From Orientallactaga sibirica (Eukaryota > Chordata > Mammalia > Rodentia > Dipodidae): a stretch of 64,000 nt of DNA. The stretch lies in contig JAEOAD010000035.1 in the NCBI GenBank assembly GCA_036365145.1, positions 6,341,501 to 6,405,500 of the forward strand. Reading direction: 5' to 3'. Position numbers and translations under genes: made by a program. This document shows positions 22,985-34,248 of this stretch, one piece after another. Position 1 is the first letter of the stretch, and each line of letters opens with the position of its first letter. The notes beneath the pieces are model-generated. The model saw only the letters and a program-made list of their open reading frames with translations, did no database searches and was not told the origin of the DNA.

Positions 22985-23560
22985 AAATAAGTGGCTAAGG
23001 ACACACCTTCTGAAACCAGACTGACCAAGGTCAAATCTAATCTGAACGATTAAATGACCTTAATCCTTCTGTGATGGTTGATCTTCATTGTCAACTTTAC
23101 TGCATGGAGAATCATTCTTCTGAGAGTGTCTGTGAGGGCATTTTCAGAGATGTTTAAATGAGGAGGGAAGAATTTAAAAAAATAATAATAATAAAATAAA
23201 AGCCATGGCACCATCCCATTGGCTGGGGGTCTGGACTGAGCTGAACCAAACAGAGAAGGAGAAAGTGAGCTGAGTACCTTTGTTCATCTGCTTCTGCCTG
23301 TGGGAACGATGTGAGCAGCGACCACACCCTCCTTCTTCCATGGTGACGACATCTCAAACTGTGAACCAAAGCAAACCTTTTCTTCTCTAAGTTCCTTTTC
23401 TTGGATATATTTTTTCCGCAGTAAAGAGAACATGAACTAATGTCCCATCCCCGCCTCGGTTCCTTTGTATAAATAAAGGAGCTAGAGAGTATAACTCACA
23501 GGGTTGTGATGGTTCAATGAATGTGCAAAAGAAGTTTAGAACATGAGAGGAACTTCATAT
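22985..23560 (+). repeat. MIR SINE split by an LTR
   Basis: The left part (to 23069) ends in TTAAATGACCTTAATCC. The right part (from 23443) continues with CTCGGTTCCTTTGTATAAAT and CACAGGGTTGTGATGG. The order matches a MIR interrupted by the element at 23070-23442. Confidence 0.6.
23070..23442 (+). repeat. LTR-type interspersed repeat inserted in MIR
   Basis: TGTGATGGTTGATCTTCATT at the left, GGCACCATCCCATTGGCTGG in the middle, AACTGTGAACCAAAGCAAAC and TAAAGAGAACATGAACTAATG at the right. TG start and LTR-like length; the family was not pinned down. Confidence 0.6.
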
Positions 23561-23699
23561 TGGGTTTTATTCTGAAATACTTTTTAAGTCTAATGTTGGA
23601 CAAATTTTTATTGTTAACATCAGATTTGTGGACCAGGATGTAGCTCTAGTATGTGCTACATCCTGCATTCAACTTCCATCAATGCAATCTATGTAATAC

Positions 23700-23707
23700 A
23701 CAACACA

Positions 23708-23741
<34 letters not shown>

Positions 23742-23776
23742 ACACACACACAGATAGACAGACAGACAGATAGATA
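23700..23776 (+). repeat. (CA)n/(GACA)n microsatellite
   Basis: CA dinucleotides, then AGAC/AGAT tetranucleotides. It lies just upstream of a type L SINE. Confidence 0.95.
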
Positions 23777-23833
23777 ATTTAAGAAGAAGGAACAATAATC
23801 TAGCATTTCTCACATATTAAAACACACATGTAG

Positions 23834-24088
23834 GGCTGGAGAAATGGCTTAGCGGTTAAGGTGCCTGCCCGCTAAGCCTAAGAACGTCAGTTCCAATCTC
23901 CAGGTCCCACGTTTAGCCAGATGTAAAGTGACGCAAGGGTGCAATGCTGCACTTACCTACAAGGGGGCGCACACATCTGGATTTCTTTCGCAGTGGCTGA
24001 GAGGCTGCTGGCGTGCCCATCTCTATCTGTCTTCCTCTCCCTATCTCTCTGTGTCTCTGTCCAAAATAAAAATAAAATAAAAAAAATG
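23834..24088 (+). repeat. Type L SINE
   Basis: Head GGGCTGGAGAAATGGCTTAGC and the long-form block GTAAAGTGACGCAAGGGTGC. An imperfect target ACACACATGTAG / ATGCACATGTAT flanks it. Confidence 0.93.
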
Positions 24089-25940
24089 CACATGTATTTT
24101 ACACTAGAATTGCAAAGATTAGCAATAGCTTTAGTTATATTTAACTTCGGTAGACCTCAGGAGTTTTAAAGAAATTACTTGACATACAGCTTTCTAAGTG
24201 TTTCACTACTGGCTGTGAAATTGAATCAATGCAGCACTGGACCATTTATCAATGTTGTCCCTCCATTCTGACCCTGAAGTGACTCTTCACTGAGGAGGAC
24301 AATTTTGACTTCATTGAGTAGTCTCAGGCATTAGTCCTTGCTGGGGCTGGTCTGTCCCTGGAATGATCTGGAGCTGTCTTCTCCTCCTACTGTGAATCTT
24401 GCATAATCAAGTCTTAATAATAGGTTCTTCAAAGTTATTTTTTGAGACATTAAGCATTTGCCAGTGGATTTTTATCTTTCCAAAAAATCACGAAGTTCTG
24501 AGTGTTTTCCAATTCTACATCTAGTTATGACTAGACCCATTTCCCTCCTAATAGCATGAGAGACAAAATAGTTCTATTTCCAGTTATTTTTTCTGTGTTC
24601 CAAAGTAGTTATTGTCTCACTTTGATGTTGCAGATGTTCAGCCTCAAAAGAGCTGGTGGTCAGCTTTGCAAGTTCGTATTTCTGAGGTTAAGTAGAAGTG
24701 CATTGATTCTCCAAAATTTGGAAGACCCACTCCAGAAAGTTCTGCATCTTATTTTCCCGTTGTCTTAATTTTTGCTTGTACTGGGTGAGTAATGGTAACT
24801 GCTGAGACCCTTGGTCCTTTCACTGGCCTGTAGGTAACAAAGAAGTTGGATGTTTAGGTTGAAATCACTATTAAATCTTGAATGACATCCAGGAATATTT
24901 TAAAACTGCGCTTCAAGAAGCTACATGAAATGGCTATAAGGAAGGAGGGTGAGATGCTATCAGTCCATACACCTGCATTTCTGCAGAAAAATCCTTCCTT
25001 CCTGGGGTGGCAGAGTATCATGCCAGCACCTAGGTGGACAGTAACTCAGAAACTGAGGTACTGGACAACTCAGTAGTCACACAGTGCTTCAAATGAGTTA
25101 GTGGCTTTTTTGTCTTATGAAACTGACAAGTGAATTTCACACACCGTAGGAGGGTGAAATATAGAATGTAGGGGTTGATTAGAACTTGACAGAAGGGAGG
25201 GACTATGGTGGGACAGGAGGGTGTCTCCAGGGAGGAGGAGAACTCATCAGGTGACTCTGGTTGAAGTTTTCATGCGAAAGGGAATTCCTTTAGGGAGAAA
25301 GACCAGGTTTAGCAGGATTCTAGGTGGGATTCCGGGGAAAGGGGCAAAATCCCCAGAAATCTTAGTTCTCCAGAATACTTTGGGAATCCTTCCTGGAGAG
25401 TGTCACTTTCCAGGAAAGAAAGAAATAAGAGAAAAAACTGGGTTCTCCTTACATGCTCAATGATAGTTCCCTCATTTAGTTAAGGAGAAAGTTACTCACT
25501 TTGAGGTCCTGTTTCCCTAAGCACCTAGCCAATTTCTGTCCCTGCGCTCCCCTTAGATCTGTACTGTAATTCAACCTGTAGCATGATAATTGGTCCAGCC
25601 TGCAAATTGGGCCTTTTGGGACTCTTACTAGAATGGTATAGTGTTGGCAAGAGTGTTCAGGGGTGTTAAATAGAAGGAAGGGCACTCACTGGGCAAGCTT
25701 CAGGCACATGGGGTAACCAGAGAACAATTACAAGATGCAGGAAGTGTACAATATAAACAATATCTAGCATTGATTTAGAGTTGTTTCAATGGTGCTGGAA
25801 TGTTTCTACTTTCCCCTCGATTCCCATGCTCCACCTTTGCCAGTGTTTGTCACATGTTAAAACATGTCCACATCTTGAGGGATTTCTTACATAAAATAGT
25901 GATTATGAAAGGCAAACAAGGCATCTTGAGTTGGATCTCT
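24089..25940. other. Unassigned intergenic stretch
   Basis: About 1.85 kb without a recognised gene, SINE or LTR. ORFs are all under 90 codons and have no familiar motif. Confidence 0.5.
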
Positions 25941-26260
25941 GCCTGTGGTAGTTTTTACAATAGTTATAGTTTGCATCTGCAATCACCTTCATAAAATACT
26001 GGTCTTAAGGTGTGGTGATGAGAGTCCATTGTAAAGATATGCAAATGTGCCTAGCAGGAGTTCCGTGTGGATTATGGTGCTGTGGTGGCTGGTTGGCTTT
26101 TGCTCTCTCTGCTTGGCCCTGTGAAACTCCTGCCATTATGGAACTTCCCTGGATCTGGGATGGCCTGGTCACACACATGAACACACACACAGGATCTGGA
26201 TATTCGTCTTTTGGAACTTTTGTTTTGGAGGAACATATGAAAGGGAGAAATGGACTATTC
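25941..26260 (+). repeat. Diverged copy of the LTR-like repeat at 33853
   Basis: AGTTATAGTTTGCATCTGCA, then GGTCTTAAGGTGTGGTGATG, then AAGATATGCAAATGTGCC match 33853-34248 in blocks separated by small deletions and replaced bits. Confidence 0.75.
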
Positions 26261-26565
26261 TGATGAGAGTTTGAGAATGCTAAGTGCAGACAGTATTGAA
26301 CTTGATTTTAAGATTACTAGTTTAGACCAGAGGCCCAGAGTGTTTGATCAAACTTAAATTTGTAATGGATGCCGGATGAGATTTTAGTTGGAAAACCAAA
26401 GTTAATAGAACTCCTGGATCATGGGCAGGTGGCCTGAATTTACAAAACAAGGATGCCTGAGGAAAGACTGTAAAGCACAAATTCTTCAATTTAAGTGCTC
26501 AGGTTTTCTACAGATTTGGTCACATATGAAATTTAAAATGAAGACCCTCAGGAACAGGCTGAACT
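26261..26565. other. Unassigned stretch
   Basis: No gene or known repeat recognised. The phrase GTGCTCAGGTTTTC (26500-26513) recurs in altered form near 26945. Confidence 0.4.
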
Positions 26566-27180
26566 GAAAAAAATATTTTATTTATTACCAGGACTGTGCA
26601 AAAGGGCTACCATGGAGTGCAGTGTTGGCATGGGATGTGTGCCCAGCTGGGGTGGAGTGCATGCTCACATGCATGCAGTGCTAGGGTCTCTTGCTGATGC
26701 AAACAAACCCTAGATGATTGAGCCATATTATTTTTTTGAGAGAGACAAAGAGAAACAGAGAGAGAGGAAGAGTCTTAAGGTGTGGTGATGGTTTGAGAGC
26801 ATTGTAAAGAGAGAGAGAGAATGGGTGCACTGTGGTGGCCAGTTCAGCCGCTGCTTCTCCTGAATGAACTCCAGACTCATATCCTCCCCCTGGTCTGGAC
26901 AAGCTGTCTGCAACAATGCCATTAGCAGGATTGCAGAAGCAAAATGCTCAGGTTTTCCAGATTTTCACTTGCACGTGTGTGTGTGTGGGGGTGCATGCTC
27001 TAGCTAAATGTGGAACAGGCGTTCTTAGGCTTGACAGGCAGGTGCCTTAACCGCTAAGCCATCTCTCTAGCCTGAGCCACATTTTTGTGTCTGGCTTTAT
27101 GTGGGTGCTGGGGAATTGAACCTGGCTATCAGGCTTTGCAAGTAAGTATCTTTAATTGCTGAGCCATCTCCCCAGCCCTA
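26566..27180 (-). repeat. Two diverged SINEs with an LTR/SINE mosaic between
   Basis: 26729-27074 has a type L backbone (TTATTTTTTTGAGAGAGA on the left, CCGCTAAGCCATCTCTC on the right), but blocks at 26773-26812, 26830-26862 and 26890-26917 match the LTR-like repeat of 33853 in collinear order. 27075-27180 is the end of another type S SINE (TTGCTGAGCCATCTCCCC). 26566-26728 is a diverged SINE-like piece. Confidence 0.6.
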
Positions 27181-27199
27181 AATATGAAATCTTAACTAT

Positions 27200-27407
27200 C
27201 ATTATGATTATGAGAGAAATAAAAATGAGTGATAATCCATAGGGATAAATAGATCAAGGCCCATACAGGTTTGAAATATTAGAATAATCAAATCAGAATA
27301 GAAAATAACTATTTAAAATGTTTTAAAAATGGAGTCATAGAAAGGAATAAGCATATATGATCTGAAGATTTTAAAAAGAAACAAAAAATGTAGAAATAAA
27401 ATTATTT
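27200..27407 (+). repeat. AT-rich stretch, probably decayed LINE
   Basis: A-rich on the plus strand with no clear L1 block. Assigned by composition and by its position beside recognisable L1. Confidence 0.3.
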
Positions 27408-27625
27408 GGGCTGGAGAGATGGCTTAGCAGTTAAGGCAGTTGCCTCCAAAGCCAAAGAACCCAGGTTCAATTCCCCAGGACCCACATTAACCAAACACAC
27501 AAGGTGGCCCATGCATCTGGAGTTCATTTGCAGTGGCTGAAGGCCCTGGTGTGCCCATTCCCTGTCATTCTTTCTCTCTCTCTAATAATAAATAATAAAT
27601 AAATAAACTTAAAATTTTTAAAATT
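27408..27625 (+). repeat. Type S SINE
   Basis: GGGCTGGAGAGATGGCTTAGC head, B-box-like AGGTTCAATTCCCC, and tail AATAATAAATAATAAATAAA. Confidence 0.93.
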
Positions 27626-28218
27626 AAAAAAGAATTAATCTTTACTATTAAAAATATCACAGAGTAAATGGCACATTAAAAACAAAGAACAAAGTAGTGA
27701 AGGTGCTGATAGGTCTGTAGAAATTTCCCTGTATACAGCCCACATAAACAAGATGTAAAATCAGGAAAAGAGGCTAAGGGAAATGAAAGTTAAAGTGAGA
27801 AGTCCCAATATCCAGTCAGAGTCCAGAAGAAAGGAAGAGAGAACATGGAGAAGAACAGATCCATTTCTAGAGCTGGAGAAGATGAGAGCCATGACACAGC
27901 ATGTGTGGCATTCTCCAAATAAGATGAGGAAGTAAGTGGACAGGTAGGTACCTGAAAATAACATGCAGAACACAAGCAGATCATCAAAGCGTTATAAAAG
28001 AAAACGCATTCCCCACAAAGAAACGCCACTTGTGCTGGCAGCAAGCTACTCAACGTAGAAAACAAAAGCAAGAGACAACAGCACAGCACCTTCTCAATGC
28101 CAGGAGAAAGCAACTGTCTTCCTCCGCATGGCCAGCTGGCAAAACTATCCCCACACACAGTAGCAAAAGAAAAACAGTTTTGAGGAAACCTAAGCAATGT
28201 TTACTACAGACTTAACTT
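27626..28218. other. A-rich stretch, possible LINE remnant
   Basis: No diagnostic L1 block recognised and no gene. The 135-codon minus-strand ORF (27790-28197) has no motif I know and lies in A-rich DNA. Confidence 0.35.
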
Positions 28219-28426
28219 TTAAATTTTATTATTTATTTATTTGAGAGGGAGAAAGAAAAAGGTATATAGAGAGAATGGGCACGCCAGGGCCTGCAGCCAC
28301 TGCAAACGAACTCCAGATACATGTGCCACTTTGTGCATCTGGTTTATGTAGGTCCTGTGGAGTTGACCCTGGGTCCTTTGGCTTTGTAGGCAAGCACCTT
28401 AACTGCTAAGCCAACTCTCCAACCCC
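28219..28426 (-). repeat. Type S SINE
   Basis: TTATTATTTATTTATTTGAG tail, GAATGGGCACGCCAGGGCC, terminal CCAACTCTCCAACCCC. Confidence 0.93.
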
Positions 28427-28803
28427 TAACTTAATTTTTAAAAGGTCCACTCTAGGAAGATGAAGAAAAAAAAATGATCTTGGAAAAAAAAGGTGAACAA
28501 TGCTATGAAAGTAAGTAAATATTAGCAACATTGTTTATAGAAAAGTTGACATCTACTTACATGTCCAGTTTATGAAGATCAAAATTTTTAAAAAGAAAAA
28601 AAACCAAAACTAAAGGAAAACAATATGAAAATTGGGAGAAGAAATGGTTGAGTTCTTTGTAGTATAGTTGAGGTAGTAATGTCAGAATATAATAGGTTTG
28701 TTAATTTTTAAAAACTCATCAAGTAGTGAAGTAGAGCTCACTTGAACCTCTAAATAAGTAGAAGTAAAAATTGAATAAGAAAGAAACAAAAATTCTAAGT
28801 TTT

Positions 28804-29088
28804 GGGGCTGGAGAGATGGCTTAGCGGCTAAGGCGCCTGCCTGCTAAGCCTAAGAACACTGGTTCCAATGTCCAGCGGTTCCAATCTCCAGGTCCCATGT
28901 TTAGCCAGATGCAAAGTGATGCAAGGGTGCAATGCCACGCTTGACCACAAGAGGGTGCATGCATCCGGATTTTCATTCACAGCCCCTGAGAGACTGCTGG
29001 TGCGCCCATCTCTGTCTCCCTCTCCCTCTCTGTCTATCTCTCTCTGTCTCTCTCTCCAAAAATAAATAAAAATAAAAAAATCTTTAAA
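28804..29088 (+). repeat. Type L SINE with perfect target site duplication
   Basis: The target AAAATTCTAAGTTTT is at 28789-28803 and 29089-29103. The phrase GGTTCCAATGTCCAGC / GGTTCCAATCTCCAGG shows a short internal duplication across the B box (about 28861-28890). Confidence 0.95.
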
Positions 29089-29592
29089 AAAATTCTAAGT
29101 TTTAATAGTCAAAAAGCAAAACATAGGCATAGGAAAAGTAAATAAGTGGAAAATAACAAGTTACTAGAAGGAATGCAGATCTGCCAGTCATGACATACAT
29201 GAAAAAGAATGGAACTGACCACATAGTAGACCTAGGCTGTCACTCTGCATGTTTTTACAATCCAGCCATGTGCTATTTACCAGTGACACATTTAAACCTA
29301 ACGACTGGGAACTGTTGGTAGTAAAAGATGCACAAAGCAAGCGCTGACCAGAAGAAAGCTGTCTTCTGTGAGGAGAGATACGAAAAAGCATTATATGGAC
29401 ACATAGAAGACCACCAATTAACAGCAAAAGGTGCATCTGAAAGATGAACGATTTTTGAAATCTTTTGTGCCCATAAAGTGAAACTGATAGAATCCATAGA
29501 AAAATGACAGTCGTTTTTCACATAGGGGACACTCAAGAATATCTCTTTAATTTGTTGGCAGACAAGATAGTCCAAATATAAAAAGTGCAATG

Positions 29593-29863
29593 AGGGCTAG
29601 ACAGATGGCTTAGCAGTTAAGGCACTTCCCTGCAAAGCCTAAGGACTCACGTTTGTCTCTCCAGGTCCCACATAAGCCAGATGCACAGTGACACAAGTGC
29701 AAGATCGCACATGTGCACAAGGTGGTGCATGTGTCTGGAGTTCGATTGCAGTGGTTGGAGGGCCTGGCATGCCAATTTTCTCTCTCTCTCTCTCTTGCTC
29801 GCTCTCTTGCATAAAAAGGGGCCAATCTGTTGGGTTTGCCTCAAAAAAATTTTTTAAAGAAAG
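29593..29863 (+). repeat. Type T SINE
   Basis: Type S-like head, the internal block ACACAAGTGCAAGATCGCAC, and the extra tail GGCCAATCTGTTGGGTTTGCC. It matches the reversed copy at 39881-40143. Target GTGCAATGAG / GTATAATGAG. Confidence 0.92.
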
Positions 29864-30329
29864 AAAAAGTATAATGAGTAAATTTGATCTATTGGATATA
29901 GAGATTCCATATGGAAATGGGTTATTTACAAAAATTGACTGTGGTTTAATTCATAAGAGAAGTTCAAGATTTGCAAATATCTAGTACATGAACCAAGATT
30001 TTACTCACAATGAAATTAAATCAGAGCTCAAAAATATGTGCTTTGATTTTTTTAAATACCACTGTAAAATATTGTGTGGATTAAAAATTAACAATTTTAA
30101 ATATTTAGAGCTGAATAACAAAAATACCACATGCCAGGGCTTATGGCATGCAGTGAGCAAGATAATATGATAGAACCATAAATATTAAATACTTATGAAC
30201 ATAAGAGAAGAAAGCTGAACATTAATGAGCTAAGCACCCACGTGAAGAAACTAGAAAAATGCCAGAATGAATTTAAGAAAATAGAAATGGAAGAAAGATA
30301 ACTATGAGTACAGAAATTACTGAAATAAT

Positions 30330-30505
30330 TAGGCATGGTGGCACACACCTTTAATTTCAGCACTTGGGAGGCAGAGACAGGAGAATCGCCGTGAGTTCAA
30401 GGCCACCCTGAGACTACATAGTGAATTCCAAGTCAGCCTGGGCTACAGTGAGACCCTACCTTGAATGCCACCCCCCCCAAAAAAAAAGAAAGAAAAGAAA
30501 AAAAA
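30330..30505 (+). repeat. B1 SINE with target site duplication
   Basis: GGCATGGTGGCACACACC, GAGACAGGAGAATCGCCGTG and TGAGACCCTACC. Targets AGAAATTACTGAAATA (30312-30327) and AGAAATTATTGAAATA (30506-30521). Confidence 0.93.
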
Positions 30506-30926
30506 AGAAATTATTGAAATAGAAAATCCAAGATATAATAGAGATGATTAATGAATCCAACAAGTTGGTCTTTGAAAACACAAAGTAGGGAAGCTTTTAT
30601 CCGGAATGGGCAAGAAAGAAAGATTCATAAATAATATTAAAAATAAAAACAAGGATATAATGAGAGAGCCAGTAGAGATGAAAAGGGTTATAGTGTAGTA
30701 CACAAAAACTGTATGCCGAAGAACTCATTAAACAACTGAAGCATAGAAGAAATGAAGACATTCCTTTAAAAATAACCAAGTCTATTTTTCACCTACAGTC
30801 CAAATAACCCATAACCATTCAAACAAATGAGTCAATTGTTTAATTGTCTCCCCATGGATGATTTCATAGGTAAGTTCTACCAAGCATTTAAAGGACATAT
30901 TCTAATCTGATGCAAACTCTAAGAAT

Positions 30927-31049
30927 TAAAAAAAAAAAAAAAAAAAAAAAAAACGGGAGGCACTTAGGAGGACTGAGAGAGTTCAGGGCCACCCTTTGAT
31001 ACTAGTTAATTCCAGTCAGAAAGACCCTACCGAAAAAAAAAAAAAAAAA
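30927..31049 (+). repeat. Poly-A and damaged B1 SINE
   Basis: A 25-base A run, then CGGGAGGCACTTAGGAGGAC, GTTCAGGGCCACCC, AAAGACCCTACCG and a second poly-A. B1 order with several pieces missing. Confidence 0.65.
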
Positions 31050-31619
31050 TTCCTCACTTACTGAGAGAAAGCCTTTGATACTAAGAGTCAGAAAGCGCGA
31101 CAAAGAAAGCTTAGGAGAAAGCCTTCATTCGCGAACGCGCAGGCAACCGCCGCACACGGGCATCAGCAACATGAAGTCAGTATTTAGTGAAGACAAGATA
31201 ATACTTGGCAACTAAGCTGGGGTTATGCCAAGAGTATGGGGCTTAACTTTAGAAAATCTGTTTTATTCAGCACGTTAGCATGTTAAAAGAACAAAAGCAA
31301 TATGGTTATTCCAATAGGTGAAATACACTTGATGCAATTCAAAATACCCACTTATGATTATTACAAATTAACCAGCTCAGAAGAGAGAGGGATTACTTCA
31401 TTCTGATGAAGGGAGTCTACCAGAAACCTACAGCAAACATCATTTTAATGATGAAAGACAAAGTCTCCTAAAATCAGGAAGAAAACAAAAGAAAAGAAGC
31501 AAAAGGTATGAGGTTTGGAAAGAGCAAAACCTTAAGCCTCTCATTATTCACAGATAAGATTTGCACATAAACTAGTTTACCTATAACTGTAAGGTTTACA
31601 CATTTAAAATAGCAGTTCA

Positions 31620-31865
31620 GGGCCTAGAGAGATGACTTAGTGGTTATGCGCTTGCCTATGAAGTCTAAGGACCCGGTTCGAGGCTTGATTCCCCAGGACC
31701 CACATAAGGCAGATGCACAAGGTGGCGCATACATCTGGAGTTCGTTTGCAGTGGCTGGAGGCCCTGGTGGGCCCATTCTCTCTTTGTCTCTCTCCGCCTC
31801 TTTCTGTCTGTCTGTTGCTCTCAAATTAATTAATTAACTAATTAAATAAAACAAAAAAGTTTGAA
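31620..31865 (+). repeat. Type S SINE with perfect target site duplication
   Basis: The target AAAATAGCAGTTCA is at 31606-31619 and 31866-31879. The B box region reads GGTTCGAGGCTTGATTCCCC, a small insertion relative to other copies. Confidence 0.95.
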
Positions 31866-31904
31866 AAAATAGCAGTTCATAGTAGCCAAGAATTCTGTGT
31901 CTAT

Positions 31905-32034
31905 TGGTGGCAGAATAAGGTAGGAGGATTGCCGTGAGTTCAAGGCCACCCTGAGACTACATAGTTAATTCCAGTTCAGCCTGGGCCAGAGTGAGACCCT
32001 ACCTCGAAAAAAAAAAAAAAAAAAAAAAAAAAAA
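31905..32034 (+). repeat. 5'-truncated B1 SINE
   Basis: GGTAGGAGGATTGCCGTGAG through GAGTGAGACCCTACCTCG and a 28-base poly-A. Confidence 0.9.
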
Positions 32035-32339
32035 GATAAATTGCTGGGTCATCCAAGGGCATTCTATTCAGCCGAGGGCATGAATGAGGCAGAGCTATAT
32101 TTAATAACATAACAGCGATGGATCTCACTTAACACTGAGTGAGGGGTACCAGACACTAACCAGCACCCATTATTTTATTAAGTTTATGTGAAGTTCAAGG
32201 ACAGGCCCAACTGATCTCTGATGTAATCTGAGGTGGAGATCAGGACAGAGGTCACCTTTGGATGGTGTTTAATGAACAGAAGGGAAACTGGAGTGGAATA
32301 CACAGTATTGGAGTGGAACATGGCACTTCCGGCCAGTGA

Positions 32340-32535
32340 GTGTTGGGTTTAAATATTGACTTTGCCACTTCCCAGCTGACTGACTTGCATAAAAGACGCG
32401 TAAGGACTGGAAGACTCAGTCTGCTCAACTGGAAAATGGGCAGATAATGGTGTCTAATTCACTAGGTTGTTGTGAGGTGAATAAAATGCTGCCTGTGAAG
32501 TGTCTGGCCCAGAAAGTACTGGAAGATGGCAATTA
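32340..32535 (+). repeat. MIR SINE
   Basis: TTGACTTTGCCACTTCCCAG, CTCAACTGGAAAATGGGCAG, AGGTTGTTGTGAGGTGAATA and GTGTCTGGCCCAGAAAGTAC give the full MIR order. Confidence 0.9.
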
Positions 32536-32885
32536 CGGTTCTTACCTTTGTCACTGGTCTTCATAGGACTCACCCCCAGGAATCTCGTGACTCCTAGATA
32601 CAGGAAACAGAGCTGGACTCAGCACGTGGTATATGTTCTAAGGGATTCCTCCAAGGCGGCTATGAGGACCCTCACAAGTACCAAGTTCACATGCACAGGG
32701 AGGGACTAAGTCCTCAGGAGGTGCTCACTCAAGTGCTTACTCTGTGCCTCCTCCAAATCTCAGAACGAGAGGAAAGGAAAGGAAAGGCCTTTCACTTTTA
32801 CCTTTGTGGTCAGAGCTGCTTGTGTCTAAGGGCATTTAGATTTGGAGCTGAGTGGCTGGGGACTGCATTTCACTACACTCTACCC

Positions 32886-33094
32886 ACTATATTTATTTAT
32901 TTATTTACTTATTTATTTGACAGAGAAAGAGAGAGAGAGAGAACGGGTGCGCCAGGGTCTCCAGCCACTGCAAACGAACTCCAGACATGTGTGCCCCCTT
33001 GTACATCTGACTACCATGAGTCCTGGGGTATCAAACCTGGGTCCTTTGGCTTTGCAGACAAATGCCCTAACAGCTAAGCCATCCCTGCAGTCCT
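32886..33094 (-). repeat. Type S SINE holding the left breakpoint of the duplication
   Basis: Complete reversed SINE from TATATTTATTTATTTATTTA to AAGCCATCCCTGCAGTCC. The duplicated unit begins inside it at 33019. Confidence 0.93.
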
Positions 33095-33506
33095 CTACTC
33101 ACTATATGAAGGACTAACTGGGCAGTTTCCCCATCACACGCTCACCCACCCTGTGGGTGCCCAGGCATTGAGCCTGAAAAGAAGGCAGCACCTGCTTTCC
33201 CCTACCCCAAATTTCCTGCTATTTGTAAAAGCTTCTAAAATAGATTTTGGATTGAATAGTTTTCCAACAATGGTGCTTTTGCAAAGTGTTTCTTGAATAG
33301 TTATTTGTGCTTCGTGTTTGGAAAAACAGCCTTGTTCAGACAAGGAATACAACATGCCTGTTACACATAACCTATTTTAACGTGGGTGTCCCCTGAGCCA
33401 AATGGATGGAGATGGAGGGGAGCATGATCAACGTTGAATAATAATCAACCTTAAAGAAGACAGGGGCTCTGGAAGGGAACCCTAACTAAAGAAGACAGCC
33501 AGGCTT

Positions 33507-33590
33507 GCCCATTTCAGAGCCTCCCCTCTCTCTCTCCTCAAATAAATAAATAATAAAATATTTTTAAAAAAAAAGAAGAAGAAGAAGAAG
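33507..33590 (+). repeat. 5'-truncated SINE insertion only in copy A
   Basis: An 84-base SINE 3' end (GCCCATTT, CT-rich block, AAATAAATAAATAATAAAA, then AAG repeats), flanked by the perfect 18-base duplication AAGAAGACAGCCAGGCTT at 33489-33506 and 33591-33608. Copy B keeps the single empty site. Confidence 0.93.
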
Positions 33591-33852
33591 AAGAAGACAG
33601 CCAGGCTTCCGCAGAGCCTCCCCAACCTGCTCAGCAGCCTCATTCACATTGTACAGGACCATCAGGGGCACTGCCCAGCCACGCTCCAGGGCACAGAAGA
33701 ATGGATGATTGGGCCAAGCATCCTACCAGTGTGAGTTCTGCTTCACTTCGAGATGAGTGTGAGGCTTTCACAGCAGTGTGGGAAATAGGAAGAGTTCCTC
33801 TAACCCATCAAATAAAGCAGGAAGGAAATGGAAGGAAGCTAGGCTATGACAG

Positions 33853-34248
33853 TGTGGTAGTTTGAATATATGTCCCCCAATATATTCAGTGTTTTTTTTT
33901 TTTAGTTATAGTTTGCATCTGCAATCACCTTGCTAGAGGCAAGGTCACTGGGGGCCCGGTCTTAAGGTGTGGTGATGGTTTGAGATTCCATTGTAAAGAT
34001 ATGCAAATGTGCCTAGCAGGAGTTCCTGAAGTGTGCTGTGCGACCTTTCGGCGGTAGTTTTGCTCTGTGTGCTGTGGTGGCTGGTTGGCTTTTGCTCTCT
34101 CTTGCCTGGTCCTGTGAAGAGCAGGCTGCTTCTCCTGCCTTTATGGAACTTCCCCTGGATCTGTAAGCTTCAATAAATAATATCCCTTCCTCCATAACTG
34201 TGCCTGGTCTGGAAGTTCATCTCAGCGAACCTGAAGCTGTCTGCTACA
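33853..34248 (+). repeat. MaLR-like solo LTR, copy A
   Basis: Starts TGTGGTAGTTTGAATATATG and has TTCAATAAATAATATCCC as a probable polyadenylation region. It ends near AGCTGTCTGCTACA. A MaLR-style beginning; the subfamily was not resolved. Confidence 0.65.

Larger units (their letters stand above)
29104..32300 (+). repeat. Decayed LINE-1 (old lineage), interrupted by SINEs
   Basis: L1 traces in order: GTGCTATTTACCAGTGACAC near 29271, CAACAAGTTGGTCTTTGAA near 30559, GATGCAATTCAAAATACCCA near 31332, CCTACAGCAAACATCATTTT near 31427, and 3' UTR-like GGATCTCACTTAACACTGAG and TTTATGTGAAGTTCAAGGAC at 32119-32202. No ORF survives. Cut by the SINEs listed separately. Confidence 0.75.
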
